Below are positions 14,619 through 15,461 of a stretch of 15,461 bases of DNA, piece by piece. The notes below the pieces were generated by a model that was not told the DNA's origin, did not search any database, and saw nothing but the letters and a program-made list of their open reading frames with translations. The DNA comes from Hungatella sp. UBA3402 (GTDB lineage: Bacteria; Bacillota; Clostridia; Lachnospirales; Lachnospiraceae): contig DEPC01000041.1 in assembly GCA_002358555.1 (NCBI GenBank), positions 1 to 15,461 on the forward strand, in the 5' to 3' direction. The first letter of the stretch is position 1. Each line of letters opens with the position of its first letter. A program made the position numbers and the translations under genes.

Positions 14619-15212
14619 TTATTTGGAGTACAACTCGACGATAAGCATTTCGTTAACTGGAACATCAATCTCATCTCTGGTGGGCAGTTCTTTTACGGTT
14701 CCCCGTAAATTCTCCTGGTCTACATCCAGCCATGCCGGCACCATTCTGCCTGCAGTTACTTCCAATACATCTTTGTATCTCTGAGAAGATTTGCATTTCT
14801 CCTTCACTTCAATCACATCGCCAGCTTTTACTAAATAGGACGGAATATTTACACACTTTCCGTTTACTAGGATATGCTTGTGGTCTACAATCTGACGGGT
14901 CTCTCTTCTGGTACGTCCGAATCCCATGCGGAATACAACATTATCCAGTCTTCTCTCCAAAAGAATCATTAAGTTCTGACCTACCATGCCATCCATTTTG
15001 GAGGCCTTAGCATAGTAGTTTCTGAATGGTTTCTCTAATACTCCATAAATGAATTTGGCTTTCTGCTTCTCTCTCAACTGAAGACCATACTCACTTACTT
15101 TTCTGTTTGCTCTCTTTAACTCTCTGTTGGATTTTTTATCTATTCCTAAATAGATGGGGTCTAAACCAAGTGATCTGCATCTTTTAAGAACAGGAACTCT
15201 ATCAACTGCCAC
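14619..15212 (-). CDS. rpsD: 30S ribosomal protein S4
   Basis: A primary 16S rRNA-binding protein that nucleates 30S assembly. The product has 197 residues, normal for S4 (about 197-208). It begins MAVDRVPVLKRCRSLGLDP; the zinc-type cysteine set of some S4 proteins is not present. The S4 RNA-binding domain is recognisable at RLDNVVFRMGFGRTRRETRQ followed by HKHILVNGKCVNIPSYLVK, and the C-terminus VNEMLIVELYSK is typical. The start codon is GTG 15212, eight bases after AGGAGGT. It lies 17 bases downstream of rpsK and 78 bases upstream of rpoA in the same operon. S4 often represses its own operon by binding the mRNA; no such site is visible here. Confidence 0.97.
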   Translation of the reverse strand: MAVDRVPVLKRCRSLGLDPIYLGIDKKSNRELKRANRKVSEYGLQLREKQKAKFIYGVLEKPFRNYYAKASKMDGMVGQNLMILLERRLDNVVFRMGFGRTRRETRQIVDHKHILVNGKCVNIPSYLVKAGDVIEVKEKCKSSQRYKDVLEVTAGRMVPAWLDVDQENLRGTVKELPTRDEIDVPVNEMLIVELYSK

Positions 15213-15229
15213 TTTTCGTACCTCCTAAA

Positions 15230-15461
15230 TTAAACTCTTCTACGTTTTGGCGGACGGCATCCATTATGTGGAACTGGGGTTACGTCCTTAATACTTGTTA
15301 CTTCGATACCGCATGCGGAAAGTGCGCGGATTGCTGCTTCACGCCCTGAACCAGGTCCCTTTACCATAACGTCTACAGATTTTAACCCATGTACGATAGC
15401 TGCCTTTGCAGCAGTCTCTGCAGCCATCTGAGCTGCATATGGAGTAGATTTCCTTGAACCT
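15230..15461 (-). CDS. rpsK: 30S ribosomal protein S11 (partial, N-terminus outside window)
   Basis: S11 forms part of the 30S platform near the E site. Only the C-terminal 76 residues are present; the frame is open at the right edge of the window. The visible part begins GSRKSTPYAAQMAAETAAKA, then VKGPGSGREAAIRALSACGI, and ends TPVPHNGCRPPKRRRV, all diagnostic for S11. Full-length S11 is about 130 residues, so roughly 50-55 are missing. The ATG at 15427 is internal and not the start. It is followed 17 bases later by rpsD. Confidence 0.97.
   Translation of the reverse strand, partial: GSRKSTPYAAQMAAETAAKAAIVHGLKSVDVMVKGPGSGREAAIRALSACGIEVTSIKDVTPVPHNGCRPPKRRRV

Noticed and set aside
1..15461. 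CRISPR arrays, tRNA or rRNA genes, intact insertion sequences.
   Set aside because: No regularly spaced repeats, cloverleaf-like genes, rRNA segments or transposase frames were found on reading either strand.

Overview
The window looks like a chromosomal piece of a low-GC Clostridia genome, most likely a Lachnospiraceae (gut anaerobe). The evidence is the ribosomal gene order (rpsK-rpsD-rpoA-rplQ, then ecfA1-ecfA2-ecfT-truA, then rplM-rpsI), the style of the ribosomal proteins, and an enlarged L17 with an internal insert. I cannot name a species. Every gene I can support is on the minus strand, so transcription runs from high to low coordinates.

In transcription order: (1) 15461-12841 is the end of the large ribosomal operon: partial rpsK, rpsD, rpoA and rplQ, with an unusual 200-bp repeat-bearing gap between rpoA and rplQ. 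(2) 12840-10379 is an insertion of accessory genes: two paralogous exported or membrane-anchored proteins with an FN3-like domain and C-terminal choline-binding-type cell-wall repeats. They have their own strong promoter and are bracketed by two copies of a ~105-115 bp MITE-like hairpin repeat. (3) 10378-2951 is the ECF transporter energising module (ecfA1, ecfA2, ecfT) with its own promoter, followed closely by truA and a very large TPR protein with a degenerate J-domain. TruA carries a C-terminal GNAT acetyltransferase region in the same reading frame. (4) 2950-1866 is the rplM-rpsI operon, with a consensus sigma-70 promoter, a structured L13-type leader that can pair over the ribosome binding site, and a good intrinsic terminator. 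(5) 1823-1 is an AT-rich single open reading frame joining a Dam-family adenine methyltransferase to a DpnII/MboI-type restriction endonuclease. It runs off the left edge of the window.

The core genes are conventional. The points of interest are the one-polypeptide GATC-type restriction-modification protein (with a possible internal start for a free nuclease), the TruA-GNAT fusion, the hairpin repeats around the cell-wall-binding pair, and the repeats between rpoA and rplQ. No rRNA, tRNA, CRISPR array or intact transposase gene was seen.
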